From NCBI GenBank assembly GCA_036558645.1, contig DATBFG010000105.1:1-64000 (forward strand): a stretch of 64,000 nt of DNA. The letters run 5' to 3'. A model generated the notes under the pieces. That model was not told the DNA's origin and did no database searches. It was given only the letters and a program-made list of their open reading frames with translations. The translations under genes and the position numbers were made by a program. This document shows, piece after piece, positions 7,189 to 16,488 of the stretch. Every line of letters begins with the position of its first letter. Positions within the stretch are counted from its first letter, which is position 1. Source of the stretch: DATBFG01 sp036558645 (GTDB lineage Bacteria; Acidobacteriota; Terriglobia; Terriglobales; Acidobacteriaceae).

Positions 7189-8140
7189 AAATGCCGCCTT
7201 CAAAAATCTTCTTTGAGAGATAGCGTTCAGCCGAATCTGGAATCATCGTAACCACGCGCTTCCCTGGCCCCAATCGCTTGGCTACCTGCAGGGACGCGTA
7301 CACATTGGCTCCTCCGCTGGAACCTGAGAGCACGCCTTCTTCAGCCGCTAAGCGCTTCACCATGTCAAAAGCGTCAGGATCCGTGACCATGATGACTTCG
7401 TCGCAGACCGACGCGTCGAAGTTTTTGGGAATAAAGCTGGCACCAATACCCTCTACCTTATGTTTTCCCGGCTGTCCACCACCCAACACGGATCCCTGAG
7501 TTTCGACGGCATACGCGAGCACATTCGGCAAACGCTCTTTTACATAACGCGCTAGTCCTGTAAATGTTCCGGCTGTTCCTGCGCCGATCACGATGGCGTC
7601 GAGGTTTCCTTCGAGTTGTTCAAAGATTTCGCGTGCGGTGGTTTCGTAGTGGTAGTCGGGATTGGCGGAATTTTCGAATTGGCCGGCCATGAAAGCGTTG
7701 GGATCGCGCTCGGCCAGATCGTTCGCGCGTCGGATGGCACCCTGCATGCCCTCGGCGTCCGGAGTACGCGTGACCTCGGCGCCGAGGGCACGCATGATCA
7801 TTACCTTTTCCTCCGAAAAATGTTCGGGCACAAAGAGCGCCACTTTATACCCGCGATTTACACCGATCAACGCCAAGCCGATGCCCGTATTCCCGGCGGT
7901 GGCCTCGACGATCGTTCCTCCTGGCCGCAGGCGACCCTCGGCCTCGGCGCGGCGAATCATTCCAATCGCTGCGCGATCCTTCACGCTGCCGCCGGGGTTC
8001 AGGTACTCAAGCTTGGCATAAACGTCGGCCAAGCCGGGCGGAGTGAGTCGCTTCAATTGGAGTATGGGAGTTTCGCCGACCAGTTCGGTGATGTCCTGCG
8101 CGATCCTGGGAACGGCGCTTGCGATCGTTTTTGTGGCCAC
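7187..8140 (-). CDS. cysK: O-acetylserine sulfhydrylase (cysteine synthase)
   Basis: PLP-dependent cysteine synthase, 317 residues. The motif NPGGSVKDRAA carries the PLP lysine, TAGNTGIGLAL the asparagine loop, IVIGAGTAGTFTG the phosphate-binding glycines, and SGSSGGAN the C-terminal PLP-N1 contact. GTG at 8140 is chosen because the peptide then begins in the normal place (VATKTIAS before ITELVGETPILQL). The same frame remains open upstream to 8404, but that part is antisense-like, low-complexity and overlaps the VWFA gene. It lies 73 nt after the VWFA stop and before metB, probably in one transcript. Whether it is CysK or CysM type is not certain. Confidence 0.9.
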   Translation of the reverse strand: MATKTIASAVPRIAQDITELVGETPILQLKRLTPPGLADVYAKLEYLNPGGSVKDRAAIGMIRRAEAEGRLRPGGTIVEATAGNTGIGLALIGVNRGYKVALFVPEHFSEEKVMIMRALGAEVTRTPDAEGMQGAIRRANDLAERDPNAFMAGQFENSANPDYHYETTAREIFEQLEGNLDAIVIGAGTAGTFTGLARYVKERLPNVLAYAVETQGSVLGGGQPGKHKVEGIGASFIPKNFDASVCDEVIMVTDPDAFDMVKRLAAEEGVLSGSSGGANVYASLQVAKRLGPGKRVVTMIPDSAERYLSKKIFEGGI

Positions 8141-8213
8141 AGTCAAAAGGGTATGAAAGCTGGCGAGAAAGGTCAATCGCCCGGAAGTCTCATCACACAA
8201 GTCTGTGACGTCC

Positions 8214-9437
8214 CTACTGGGATGCGGCACGCTCCTGCCCGGCGTAGTATCCGCTGCGCGTCCGCACCGTAAGCTTGTTGTATCCCTTGGCCTTGGCGTC
8301 GACGTGGATGGTGCGATAACCGGGGACGCTTCTGGGAGTAGTGGGCTTGTATCCGATGGTGTACTGGTTACGGATGTCGTGCGCCACAGCGCTGCTAATC
8401 TCATCTACCTCGTCGACGGTACGCGGCAGGAAAGCCATCCCGCCGGTCTTTTCGGCGATTACCTGGAGGGCGCGTTTGGCACGGCGCTGCTTCTCTTCGC
8501 CTAGCAAACCGATCGCATAGACCGTCGGACCATTCTCTTCGGAAACCCTTCGGACGGCCTGTTCCAAACTCTCACGGCTGGCATTGTCTTCGCCATCCGT
8601 CACTACGAACAAAACCTTCTTTTGCAGTTTGGCATTGCGCTTCATGTGATCGGCGCTGGCCACAACTGCGTCATAGAGGGCCGTGCCACCGCGAGTTTCG
8701 ACCTTTTCAAGAGCTTCTTTCAGCTTGTTGATGTTGCCCGTAAAGTCCTGATCGAGGTAGTACTCGTCACTGAAGTTGACCACAAACACCTGATCCTGCG
8801 GGTTGCTGGCCTTGACCAGGTTTAAGGCCGCCTTGTTCACCTTCTCCCGCTTTTCCCGCATCGAGCCGGAGTTATCGATCACGATGCCCATCGCCACCGG
8901 GACATCTTCGTGGCGGAAGGATGTAATAGCCTGTGGTTTGCCATCCTCGTAGACGGTGAACGCACCCTTATCCAGGTTGGTGATGAGGCGCTGCTTGTCG
9001 TCAACCACCGTGGCATGAAGCATGACTTCCTGAACCTCAGCCTTGAAAACAAAACCGCCCTCGTCAGTGTTAGAAGGTGGCTCTTGTCCGGGAGGTGTCT
9101 GGATCTGCCCGGGGGGCGTCTGGACTTGTGCCGGTGGAGTTGACGTTTCAGGTGGAGGCGCCTGCTGACTTGAAGGTGTCTGGGCCGGTGTCGACTGCGG
9201 GGCCTGTTGCGGAGTTGCCTGCTGGGTTGAGCCTGATGGCGGTACAGTTGGCTGAGCCCCTGTGGATGGCTGTCCGGCCTGGGCTGCGCCGGTAGTGCTG
9301 GCCCCGGCTGGTACCGATGGCGGAGCGGGCGTGTCAGTAGGCGCGGACGACGGGCTCTGGCTTTGAGCCCCGGTCCCTATGCTGATGAAAACAAACGAGA
9401 GCAGCAGGATCAGTACACGGCTATTCCGAAGGTGCAT
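8214..9437 (-). CDS. VWFA-related acidobacterial secreted protein (Pro/Gln/Thr-rich)
   Basis: A 407-residue exported protein with a von Willebrand A domain of the type found in large paralogous families in acidobacteria. It has a signal peptide (VLILLLSFVFISIGTGAQ), a low-complexity linker rich in P, Q, T, S and A (about residues 25-120, including repeated TPPGQ units), then the VWA domain with the metal-binding MIDAS motif DNSGS, GTALYDAV and VVTDGEDN. The C-terminus (RNQYTIGYKP and VRTRSGYYA) is family-typical. ATG at 9437 gives an immediate signal peptide; ATG at 9455 is an alternative. It overlaps the upstream paralog by 17 nt. Confidence 0.87.
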   Translation of the reverse strand: MHLRNSRVLILLLSFVFISIGTGAQSQSPSSAPTDTPAPPSVPAGASTTGAAQAGQPSTGAQPTVPPSGSTQQATPQQAPQSTPAQTPSSQQAPPPETSTPPAQVQTPPGQIQTPPGQEPPSNTDEGGFVFKAEVQEVMLHATVVDDKQRLITNLDKGAFTVYEDGKPQAITSFRHEDVPVAMGIVIDNSGSMREKREKVNKAALNLVKASNPQDQVFVVNFSDEYYLDQDFTGNINKLKEALEKVETRGGTALYDAVVASADHMKRNAKLQKKVLFVVTDGEDNASRESLEQAVRRVSEENGPTVYAIGLLGEEKQRRAKRALQVIAEKTGGMAFLPRTVDEVDEISSAVAHDIRNQYTIGYKPTTPRSVPGYRTIHVDAKAKGYNKLTVRTRSGYYAGQERAASQ

Positions 9438-10443
9438 AGTATCCCGTCTTCGCATAAACCCGCAGCGGCGGTAAACCCTTTGGCGGCAGCAGCTTTACTT
9501 TTATCTTACGCCACTTGCCGTCGTGTGCAGGATTCTTTGGACGGTAGCCGAGTACATATTGGTTGCGTAGCTCGATTCCTATTTTTGTAGCAACATCCCC
9601 TAAATCGTTGGGGTTATCGATGGTAAAGGTGCGTCCACCAGTCAGTTCCGATACCTCGCTGAGCAAGGCGGGCCCCAAGCGTTCCTCTTCCGAAGATGCG
9701 TAGTGGTCATAAATGCCGATGGCATAAATGAGGACGTCGGCTTCCTTGACCAGCGACTTGATCTCCCCCTCGGTATAACGGCTGTGATTGTCGCCGCCGT
9801 CGGAGATGATCAACAAAGCCCGCTTTGGGTACTTTGCTTGTCGCATTTTGCTCACCCCGAGGTAGATGGCATCGAGCAAGGACGTGCGTCCCTTGGGTAT
9901 GGTGTAAACCAGCTTTCCTTGTATGTCTTCGACGGAAGAAGTGAAATCCGCGAGCTGCTCCGGCTTGTCGGCGAAAGTGATCATGAAGAATTCATCTTGC
10001 GGATTCGCCGTTTTGAAGAATTCGATCACAGCCTCGCGTGCACGCTCGATCTTGCTGCTCATGCTTCCGCTCATGTCAAAGATGACGCCGAGAGAAACAG
10101 GAGCGTCCTCGCTTGAGAAGTGCTTGATAATCTGCTGATCTTTTCCCTCAAAAACCGTGAAGTTCTCGCGATCAAGGCCAGTCACCAGGCGGTTCATGGG
10201 GTCAGTGATCGTGACTGGAACTAACACCAAATCGACGTCCACCTTCATGGGCTTGGTGTGCGTCTTAAGTGAGGGATCAACGATCTCAGCAGTCTGCTTG
10301 TTGGGGTCTGGAGGCTCTACCCGAGGTTTGACGTGAACATCGTCAACGGGGCTCTGCGCGAGAGTCAGGGACGAACAGCACGCAACCACCATCACCATGA
10401 GCACTATGGAGAGGCCGAAAACATGCTTACGCGATCGCAGCAT
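9421..10443 (-). CDS. VWFA-related acidobacterial secreted protein
   Basis: A paralog of the downstream gene, 340 residues, without the long low-complexity linker. From ATG 10443 (AGAGGG upstream) it has a signal peptide (FGLSIVLMVMVVACCSSLTLAQ), a beta-strand segment with VDLVLVPVTITDPMNRLVTGL, MIDAS motif DMSGSM, GRTSLLDAIYLG, LLIISDGGDNHSRY, and the family C-terminus RNQYVLGYRPKNPAHDGKWRK plus VYAKTGYYAPSE. VWA domains bind partners through the metal site; the ligand is unknown. The coding frame extends upstream to 10533 without a better start. The tandem pair and the 17-nt overlap imply coupled expression. Confidence 0.87.
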   Translation of the reverse strand: MLRSRKHVFGLSIVLMVMVVACCSSLTLAQSPVDDVHVKPRVEPPDPNKQTAEIVDPSLKTHTKPMKVDVDLVLVPVTITDPMNRLVTGLDRENFTVFEGKDQQIIKHFSSEDAPVSLGVIFDMSGSMSSKIERAREAVIEFFKTANPQDEFFMITFADKPEQLADFTSSVEDIQGKLVYTIPKGRTSLLDAIYLGVSKMRQAKYPKRALLIISDGGDNHSRYTEGEIKSLVKEADVLIYAIGIYDHYASSEEERLGPALLSEVSELTGGRTFTIDNPNDLGDVATKIGIELRNQYVLGYRPKNPAHDGKWRKIKVKLLPPKGLPPLRVYAKTGYYAPSE

Positions 10444-10677
10444 AACCCTCTTGCAGGACCGGAAATACGCTAGGTGCACAGCGCAGACCCGGCTTCGGGA
10501 GCCGGAAGACCCGCGCCTATCCTGGCGGGTCATAAAATTACCTCATTGCGGTGGATAGTACCACAGCCTGACGGCGCTGGTGTCTTTTCCTACGATGAAC
10601 TTCGTAAAATATGGTTGCTTCCAGCGTTTGATGGCGGAGCTTGAACCTCTCTACTTGCTACAATTCAGGTCTGGCCG

Positions 10678-12033
10678 ATGGCCACCATTTCACCATTCCG
10701 CGCTCTACGCTATGACCCCTCCCGGGCACCGCTTTCCGATGTGGTAACGCAACCCTATGACAAAATTCATCCTGCCGCACAGGAACACTACTATCAAGTA
10801 AATCCGCATAACCTGGTCCGAATTATTCTAGGAAAAATCTCCCCCAGCGATGACGAGGTAAACAACGTTTACAGTCGAGCGGCAACACACTTTGCGGACT
10901 GGCGGCGGGAGGGCGTTTTTCTACAAGACTCGCAACCATCTATCTATGTCTATTCCCAGCGCTTCACCATGCCAGGCGGAAAAGAGGAGATAGAGCGGAC
11001 CGGCTTCATAGCCTTGGGACACCTGGAGGACTACTCGAGCAAGGTCGTTTTTCGCCACGAACATACTCTGGCTAAGCCCAAGGCCGACCGGCTCAATCTC
11101 TTGCGCGCCACCCGGGCCCACTTCGGACAGCTCTTCATGTTGTACAGCGATCCGGGGGCGGAAATCGAAGGGCTGCTTGCCCCTCGCGGTGAGCCGGATA
11201 TGAACGTTCGGGACGAATACGGAGTAAGTCACCGGGTTTGGCGGATCGCGGATTCCACACTGATTGAGCTGGTGCGCGGGAAAATGCAGGATAAGAAGTT
11301 GATTATTGCGGACGGACATCATCGTTACGAGACGGCGCTCGCCTACCGCGATGAGCGCCGGACTGCACCTGCTGCGGGAACAGGCATTCCGCGGGAGAGA
11401 TCCTCGGCCGGCGACATGGTTCGAAGTGGCGGAAATAACGATGCACCCTTCGAGTACGCGATGATGACGTTCATCAACATGGACAGCCCGGGGCTGATGA
11501 TCCTTCCTACTCACCGTCTCGTGCACAGCCTGAGTTCGCTATCACCAGAGACATTCGCAGCCGCGGCAAGCGAGTATTTTGAGGTGGAAGAAGTCGATGC
11601 CTCGGTCGACGCTCCCCGTGCAACTTCGATCCTTCGCGAAGCCGGACGATCTGGCACCGCATTACTGGCCATCACTGCAGAGCGTGCTTTCCTGCTCGAT
11701 CGGGCAAAGACGCTTGCATCGGAAAGCCTGAGAGAATTCTCACCCCAGCAGCAGGAACTCGACGTCGTGCAACTTCACAAGTGCGTTCTGGAACGCGTGC
11801 TTGGCATTTCGGCAGAGGCCACCCGCAACCAAGAAAATATCAGCTACACGCGAGAAGCCAGTGAGGCTCTGGCGAAGGTGCGTGACGGGAGTGCAAATAT
11901 CGCGTTCCTTATGAACCCGGTTCGCATGGAGCAAGTCCGCGAGATAGCGTTCGCCGGAGAGGTGCTTCCCCAAAAGTCGACCGATTTCTATCCCAAGCTG
12001 CTGAGTGGGCTCACTATTTACGCACTGGAGTAG
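10678..12033 (+). CDS. DUF1015 family protein
   Basis: A 451-residue cytoplasmic protein of the DUF1015 family, common in acidobacteria and many anaerobes and without an established general function. Visible family signatures are PFRALRYDP near the start, VTQPYDKIHPAAQEHYY, RHEHTLAKPKADRLNLLRAT, and the strongly conserved IADGHHRYETAL in the middle, which looks like a catalytic or ligand loop. Later come MTFINMDSPGLMILPTHRL and SYTREASEALAKV near the C-terminus. It starts a plus-strand series after a 234-nt divergent spacer from the VWFA genes. The Shine-Dalgarno is weak. Confidence 0.85.
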   Translation: MATISPFRALRYDPSRAPLSDVVTQPYDKIHPAAQEHYYQVNPHNLVRIILGKISPSDDEVNNVYSRAATHFADWRREGVFLQDSQPSIYVYSQRFTMPGGKEEIERTGFIALGHLEDYSSKVVFRHEHTLAKPKADRLNLLRATRAHFGQLFMLYSDPGAEIEGLLAPRGEPDMNVRDEYGVSHRVWRIADSTLIELVRGKMQDKKLIIADGHHRYETALAYRDERRTAPAAGTGIPRERSSAGDMVRSGGNNDAPFEYAMMTFINMDSPGLMILPTHRLVHSLSSLSPETFAAAASEYFEVEEVDASVDAPRATSILREAGRSGTALLAITAERAFLLDRAKTLASESLREFSPQQQELDVVQLHKCVLERVLGISAEATRNQENISYTREASEALAKVRDGSANIAFLMNPVRMEQVREIAFAGEVLPQKSTDFYPKLLSGLTIYALE

Positions 12034-12077
12034 CCGAACGGCGCTACTGTAGAGTACGAAAGTCCAGAGATTCTGCC

Positions 12078-13532
12078 TTGCGCTTTTCAAAACAACGAGC
12101 CTCGCGCCCAGGGTTCACGCTCACACCATGCGTCCTCTTTTTTCTTGCTTGTTTATTCGTAGTCTCAGGGGCAGTGTTGCTGTTATCGGGATATGCCAAT
12201 GAGGAACAGCGCGTTGCCATCTACTCGACTGCAGCAAACTATACCTTGCCCGTTATCAGCCGGAACAACCATGACTATGTGGGACTGTTCGAAGTCCTCG
12301 AGCCACTCGGCACGGTGACTGCAAAGGTGGATGGGGCCCGCTGGAAAATTCGCTATGGCAAAGTCGAAGGCGAGTTCACGAATGAAAAGGCGCGCGCCAA
12401 AGTTCGCGGCCGAAATATTGAGTTGCCCGCCAACTTCATCTTGGAAAACGGCCGCGGCTTGGTACCGCTCAATTCCTTGAGCATTCTTCTCCCGCCCTTC
12501 CTGGGCGGACCGGTCAACTTCCATGAATCATCCCGGCGTCTATTCATCGGGAATGTGGCAGTCCACTTCAGTGCGCAGCTCAATCGCACCAGCGAACCTC
12601 CGTTCCTGGTCCTCGAATTCACCTCTCCGGTGAATCCGACGATTTCGACGGGACCAGGCCAGTTGCGAATGACCTTCAACCGTGAACCGCTTGTGCCTCC
12701 CGGTTCGCAGACATTGAAATTTGACAGTCCGATGATTCCTTCAGCGACTTATTCCGAAGGCAACGGAGCCGCTGAGATACAGATCAATGGATCGGTTCCC
12801 TTGTTTGCGAGTTTCAGTAATAACGGCCGCCGAATCACGATCGCTCCCGCACCGCAACCGGAGAAGCAAGCAGTTCAGCCGCCCACACCACCGGGAGGAC
12901 TGATGCCGGCTACACCGGCGCCATCTGCGGTGCCCAGTCCTGCGGCTTATTTCGCGGTGATCGACCCCAGCCATGGAGGGGAGGAACGGGGGGCAGCACT
13001 TAGCGATCAGATTTCAGAAAAAGACGTGACGCTGGCTTTTGCGCGCCGGTTGCGCCGTGACTTAGAGGCACGTGGCATTACCAGCCTTCTCGTGCGCGAT
13101 TCCGACAGCGTTCTTTCGCTCGATCAGCGGGCGACGATCGCAAATGCAGCTCGGTCGAAAATCTACATCTGCATTCATGCAGCATCTCAAGGCAACGGCG
13201 TGCGGTTGTACTCGGGACTCATACCGGCCGGGGATGCCAGCCGCGGCCCTTTTCTTGATTGGAATACGGCGCAAGGTTCATTCCTTCCGCTGACGCAGGC
13301 GGTCGAATCGCAGGTTGCAGCGGAACTACAGAAAAAGCAGATCTCGGCTCGCACGCTCGCCGCCCCTTTGCGTCCCCTGAACAATATCGTGGCGCCGGCT
13401 CTAGCCATTGAGATCGCACCTCCCGGTAGTCAGGTGGCCGATGTCAATTCCGCGGCGTATCAGGATTCCATCGCCACGGCGGTGGTAGCGGCAGTTGTGG
13501 GAGCGCGCGCGAGGTTGGAGTCAGGACGATGA
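12078..13532 (+). CDS. N-acetylmuramoyl-L-alanine amidase (Amidase_3) with N-terminal extension
   Basis: Cell-wall hydrolase, 484 residues. An N-terminal signal anchor (about residues 16-40) is followed by a beta-rich region (about 45-270) of stalk/copper-amine-oxidase-like character, a Pro-rich linker (about 275-300), and the amidase domain. The zinc-site motifs deviate somewhat: IDPSHGGEERG instead of DPGHGG, ICIHAAS for the second His, and ALAIEIAPPG for the C-terminal Glu. The ligands appear kept, so it is probably active. It begins with TTG at 12078 (weak GAGA upstream), and its last bases overlap the next ATG (ATGA), indicating coupling with the GerMN gene. Confidence 0.85.
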   Translation: MRFSKQRASRPGFTLTPCVLFFLACLFVVSGAVLLLSGYANEEQRVAIYSTAANYTLPVISRNNHDYVGLFEVLEPLGTVTAKVDGARWKIRYGKVEGEFTNEKARAKVRGRNIELPANFILENGRGLVPLNSLSILLPPFLGGPVNFHESSRRLFIGNVAVHFSAQLNRTSEPPFLVLEFTSPVNPTISTGPGQLRMTFNREPLVPPGSQTLKFDSPMIPSATYSEGNGAAEIQINGSVPLFASFSNNGRRITIAPAPQPEKQAVQPPTPPGGLMPATPAPSAVPSPAAYFAVIDPSHGGEERGAALSDQISEKDVTLAFARRLRRDLEARGITSLLVRDSDSVLSLDQRATIANAARSKIYICIHAASQGNGVRLYSGLIPAGDASRGPFLDWNTAQGSFLPLTQAVESQVAAELQKKQISARTLAAPLRPLNNIVAPALAIEIAPPGSQVADVNSAAYQDSIATAVVAAVVGARARLESGR

Positions 13533-14128
13533 TCCCTCGCCACCTCAAGATCGGTGTGACGCTGATGTTGCTGGTTGCGCTCGGCATGGGCGTTTATGTC
13601 TGGCGCATGCGCGGACGGGCACAATTGACTGAACCATCCGCGCAGTATGCTCCGGTCGGACCGCCGGTGTCGGGGCCGACAGAACGGGTCACGCTCTATG
13701 TCGCGGACGATGGCCCGGGCGCAATCCGCACCCAGCCCGCAAATCTTCCCTTGCCTTCCGGCCGCCAGGAACATGCCGAGGAATTGTTGCGCGCCTTGGT
13801 TGCCATCTACCTTAATAAGGACTCACCCCATGCCTTGCCGCCTGGTGCGGAGATTCGCAGCGTGTATCTTGCTGATCCAGGGCTGGCCGTGATTGATACA
13901 AACTCTGTTTTCGCCGAGCAGCACCGCTCGGGGATCTTGGTGGAGGAGTTGACCATTGCGTCCCTTGTCGAGACACTCTCGGCGAACGTCCAGGGAATTT
14001 CGCGTGTGAAAATCCTGGTGGACGGTCACACTCGCGAAACGCTTGCCGGACATGCTGATCTTTCTGGCTTCTACGATGCCACAGCCGTGCACCTGCTGGT
14101 CGCCCAGCTTTACTCCCGAAAAGAGTAA
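13529..14128 (+). CDS. GerMN domain protein
   Basis: A 199-residue membrane-anchored protein: one N-terminal helix (about residues 8-24, VTLMLLVALGMGVYVW), a short linker, then a GerMN domain (about 50-190) with VTLYVADDGP, AEELLRALV, LPPGAEIRSVYLADPGLAVIDTN and VKILVDGHTRETLAGHADL. GerMN domains occur in spore-germination GerM and in cell-envelope proteins next to amidases. This pairing with Amidase_3, with a 4-nt overlap, is widespread in acidobacteria and supports a role in peptidoglycan handling. No lipobox is seen. Confidence 0.88.
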   Translation: MIPRHLKIGVTLMLLVALGMGVYVWRMRGRAQLTEPSAQYAPVGPPVSGPTERVTLYVADDGPGAIRTQPANLPLPSGRQEHAEELLRALVAIYLNKDSPHALPPGAEIRSVYLADPGLAVIDTNSVFAEQHRSGILVEELTIASLVETLSANVQGISRVKILVDGHTRETLAGHADLSGFYDATAVHLLVAQLYSRKE

Positions 14129-14173
14129 TCGTTGCTTATCCTTAGTATCGGTGGGCGCTGTTAGAATCTCGAG

Positions 14174-14911
14174 ATGTTCTACCGCTCAGACAATCGTGCG
14201 CCAGAGCAACTCCGCCCGGTGAAGCTCACTCCCGAATACATCAGCACAGCGGAAGGCTCCGTACTGATAGAAGTTGGAAATACGCGAGTCATCTGTACGG
14301 CGTCGGTTGAAGAAGCCGTTCCGCCGTTCTTGCGTAACAGCGGCAAGGGATGGGTGACCGCGGAATACGGCATGCTACCCCGCTCAACGTTGACTCGTAC
14401 TCCGCGAGAGCTATCCAAGGGACGCCCCAGTGGACGAACTCACGAGATTCAGCGGCTGATTGGAAGATCACTGCGGGCCGTAACCGACTTGCAGCGATTG
14501 GGAGAACGCAGCGTCCTGATCGACTGCGACGTAATCCAAGCCGACGGAGGCACGCGCACGGCATCGGTCACGGGATCATTTGTTGCGCTCGGGCTGGCGT
14601 TAGAAAAACTAGTTGAAGCGGGAACGCTCACGTCAGTTCCGCTACGCGACTTTCTCGCCGCGGTCAGCGTTGGCATTGTCGACGGCCAGATTCTGCTGGA
14701 TCTTGCTTATGAGGAAGACTCACGCGCCGACGTGGATATGAACTTTGTGATGACGGCCGGACGCAAACTGGTAGAAGTGCAGGCTACCGCCGAGCACCAA
14801 GTTTTTGACGAGCAGCAACTGAGCAGCATGATTGCACTAGCCAGCCAGGGTGTTCAGTCATTGATCGCCAAGCAACAGGCGATATTGGGAACACTAACTT
14901 TGCGACAGTAG
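14174..14911 (+). CDS. rph: Ribonuclease PH
   Basis: Phosphorolytic 3'-5' exoribonuclease that trims tRNA 3' ends. The 245 residues are standard. Family motifs are RPVKLTPEYISTAEGSVLIE, ISTAEGS followed by TRVICTASVE, the phosphate-binding and RNA-contact segment GRTHEIQRLIGRSLRAV, LIDCDVIQADGGTRTASVTG and VDMNFVMTAGRKLVEVQ. It follows GerMN by 45 nt on the same strand. The rdgB gene that often follows rph is absent, as the next gene is on the other strand. Confidence 0.96.
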   Translation: MFYRSDNRAPEQLRPVKLTPEYISTAEGSVLIEVGNTRVICTASVEEAVPPFLRNSGKGWVTAEYGMLPRSTLTRTPRELSKGRPSGRTHEIQRLIGRSLRAVTDLQRLGERSVLIDCDVIQADGGTRTASVTGSFVALGLALEKLVEAGTLTSVPLRDFLAAVSVGIVDGQILLDLAYEEDSRADVDMNFVMTAGRKLVEVQATAEHQVFDEQQLSSMIALASQGVQSLIAKQQAILGTLTLRQ

Positions 14912-14946
14912 CAATTGCTTTGGCACAAATCTGCAACTCCAGCACA

Positions 14947-16488
14947 TCAGTGATACGCCAGTGAGTCAGCGCGAATCCACCCGTACTGGGTATTGCTTGG
15001 AACCGCGTTGTCCGAACTTTTGTAGAGTCTGCGCAACTTGTCGATGTAATCATTCGGCAGGGGATTGCGTTTCTCTGCCGGGTCGACGCCATAAACCCGC
15101 GCCGCATTCATGCCGAAAACCTGCCGCTTCACGTCGCTGCTAAGTGGCTTGAAGCCGAAACGTTTCATCAGATCATCCGGCATTTCCAGGCGGCGAAAGG
15201 CTTCGATCTGCCATTGCGGAGACCCCCACCATATCGAGTCCGTTCCCCAAAGCAAGTGATCTGCGCCAAAGGCATCGATGATCGTGCCCAGAACGTACGC
15301 AGCGAGCAGCGGACTGCTTGAGACCATCAAGGCGAAGGTGCTGCCCATCTCCATATAAATGTTGGTGACCTTAGGGTTTTTCTTTTTCCACGCACAAATG
15401 TCGGATACCCAGGGAATGTGGGTGGTGGTCTTGAAATTACTATCGGCTGCCGGCAACGACTCCTGCAAGCTCCGGAATCCGGAGTGATACACCAGGAAGT
15501 TGAGGTCGGGAAAATCCGCCGCCGCACGAGTTACATCCATTGGACTCCACCACTCCGGATCGCCGGGAAATGGAAGTCCTTTGTGAACGCAGATGTTTTT
15601 GATTCCTTTTTTTCTTGAGAACTCAAGCGCCGGGTAGGTTAGCTTCTCGTCATCCAGGCGCCAACCCTGCTTGCCCTTTGCGCGAGCGACGCCGCTATAA
15701 CCTTTCCACGCATCGATCTTCAGTTTCTCGGTTTGAGCATGCATGTACTCCAGATTCTGCTGGCCCAGATCTGGAGAGAAATAGCCATGGCTGTAGACCC
15801 TGGCCGATTTGGTTATTTCATTCACCCAACTGCGAGACTTGTAGATGACCTCAGGCGTCAGAACGTCGGTCTCTTCTGATTCGCCAGGCAAAGCGCTGAG
15901 GGCGACGACGTCAGTCTCACTGTCGAGGAAGATTTCCTTGACGTAATTCTCCAGGTAGGCGTCTTCGATTTTCCCCTTTCGATCATGGAGCGCAGGATTC
16001 ATTTTGCTGGCCATGTCGCGCATTCCCACGACAGCGCGCAAGAAATCCGGGTCGGCATGGGGATTCTGGCTTGGCATGACAACGTGATGAGTCTGCACAT
16101 CGAAGATAAACATGTGTTCTTTATTTTCGGCAACGGCAGCTGGGTCGAGGAGTTCCGCCGCTTCCACTCGAAAGAACGGACCGAAAACACTGTTCATCGC
16201 GGCGAAGGCGAACGCCATCCCGCAGCTTCCGTGAAGAAACTTACGACGATCCATCCCCATACGGCTCGCCTGCTGCGTGGCGCCAGCCAGGATCTCCTGC
16301 TCGACACGGCATTGCTGGGGAGTTTGCGGAATGGGTTGGTATTCCTCGTTCGAGATCACCCGCGTAGGCACGGGAAGATAGCGATCCAGCCAGGCGTCTA
16401 GATCAGACTTACGGATCCAGCCGTCATGATTTCGTGGCTTTGGGGGCGAGGGAAGAGTCTTTGAATTCGGCGTCTTCAGGGTAGGCAT
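14947..16488 (-). CDS. Amidohydrolase-2 family protein with internal Tat motif
   Basis: A metal-dependent TIM-barrel hydrolase or decarboxylase of the amidohydrolase-2 group, 513 residues. Probable metal and active-site residues are FDVQTHH (HxH-like), NICVHKG, LVYHSGF and WGTDSIWW. Before the barrel lies MDRRKFLHGSCGMAFAFAA at about residues 79-97, a Tat-type twin-arginine signal followed by a hydrophobic stretch, preceded by an unusual 78-residue hydrophilic segment (HDGWIRKSDLDAWLDRYLP). No ribosome-binding site supports starting at the Tat motif. Export is therefore uncertain. Substrate unknown. Confidence 0.8.
   Translation of the reverse strand: MPTLKTPNSKTLPSPPKPRNHDGWIRKSDLDAWLDRYLPVPTRVISNEEYQPIPQTPQQCRVEQEILAGATQQASRMGMDRRKFLHGSCGMAFAFAAMNSVFGPFFRVEAAELLDPAAVAENKEHMFIFDVQTHHVVMPSQNPHADPDFLRAVVGMRDMASKMNPALHDRKGKIEDAYLENYVKEIFLDSETDVVALSALPGESEETDVLTPEVIYKSRSWVNEITKSARVYSHGYFSPDLGQQNLEYMHAQTEKLKIDAWKGYSGVARAKGKQGWRLDDEKLTYPALEFSRKKGIKNICVHKGLPFPGDPEWWSPMDVTRAAADFPDLNFLVYHSGFRSLQESLPAADSNFKTTTHIPWVSDICAWKKKNPKVTNIYMEMGSTFALMVSSSPLLAAYVLGTIIDAFGADHLLWGTDSIWWGSPQWQIEAFRRLEMPDDLMKRFGFKPLSSDVKRQVFGMNAARVYGVDPAEKRNPLPNDYIDKLRRLYKSSDNAVPSNTQYGWIRADSLAYH

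Noticed and set aside
8141..8404. N-terminal extension of the cysteine synthase frame
   Set aside because: It overlaps the VWFA gene on the same strand, is low-complexity, and is not needed for the family fold.
14920..14940. TTGGCAC...TGCA as sigma-54 promoter near rph
   Set aside because: The GG to GC spacing is one base short, and it points away from any sensible start.
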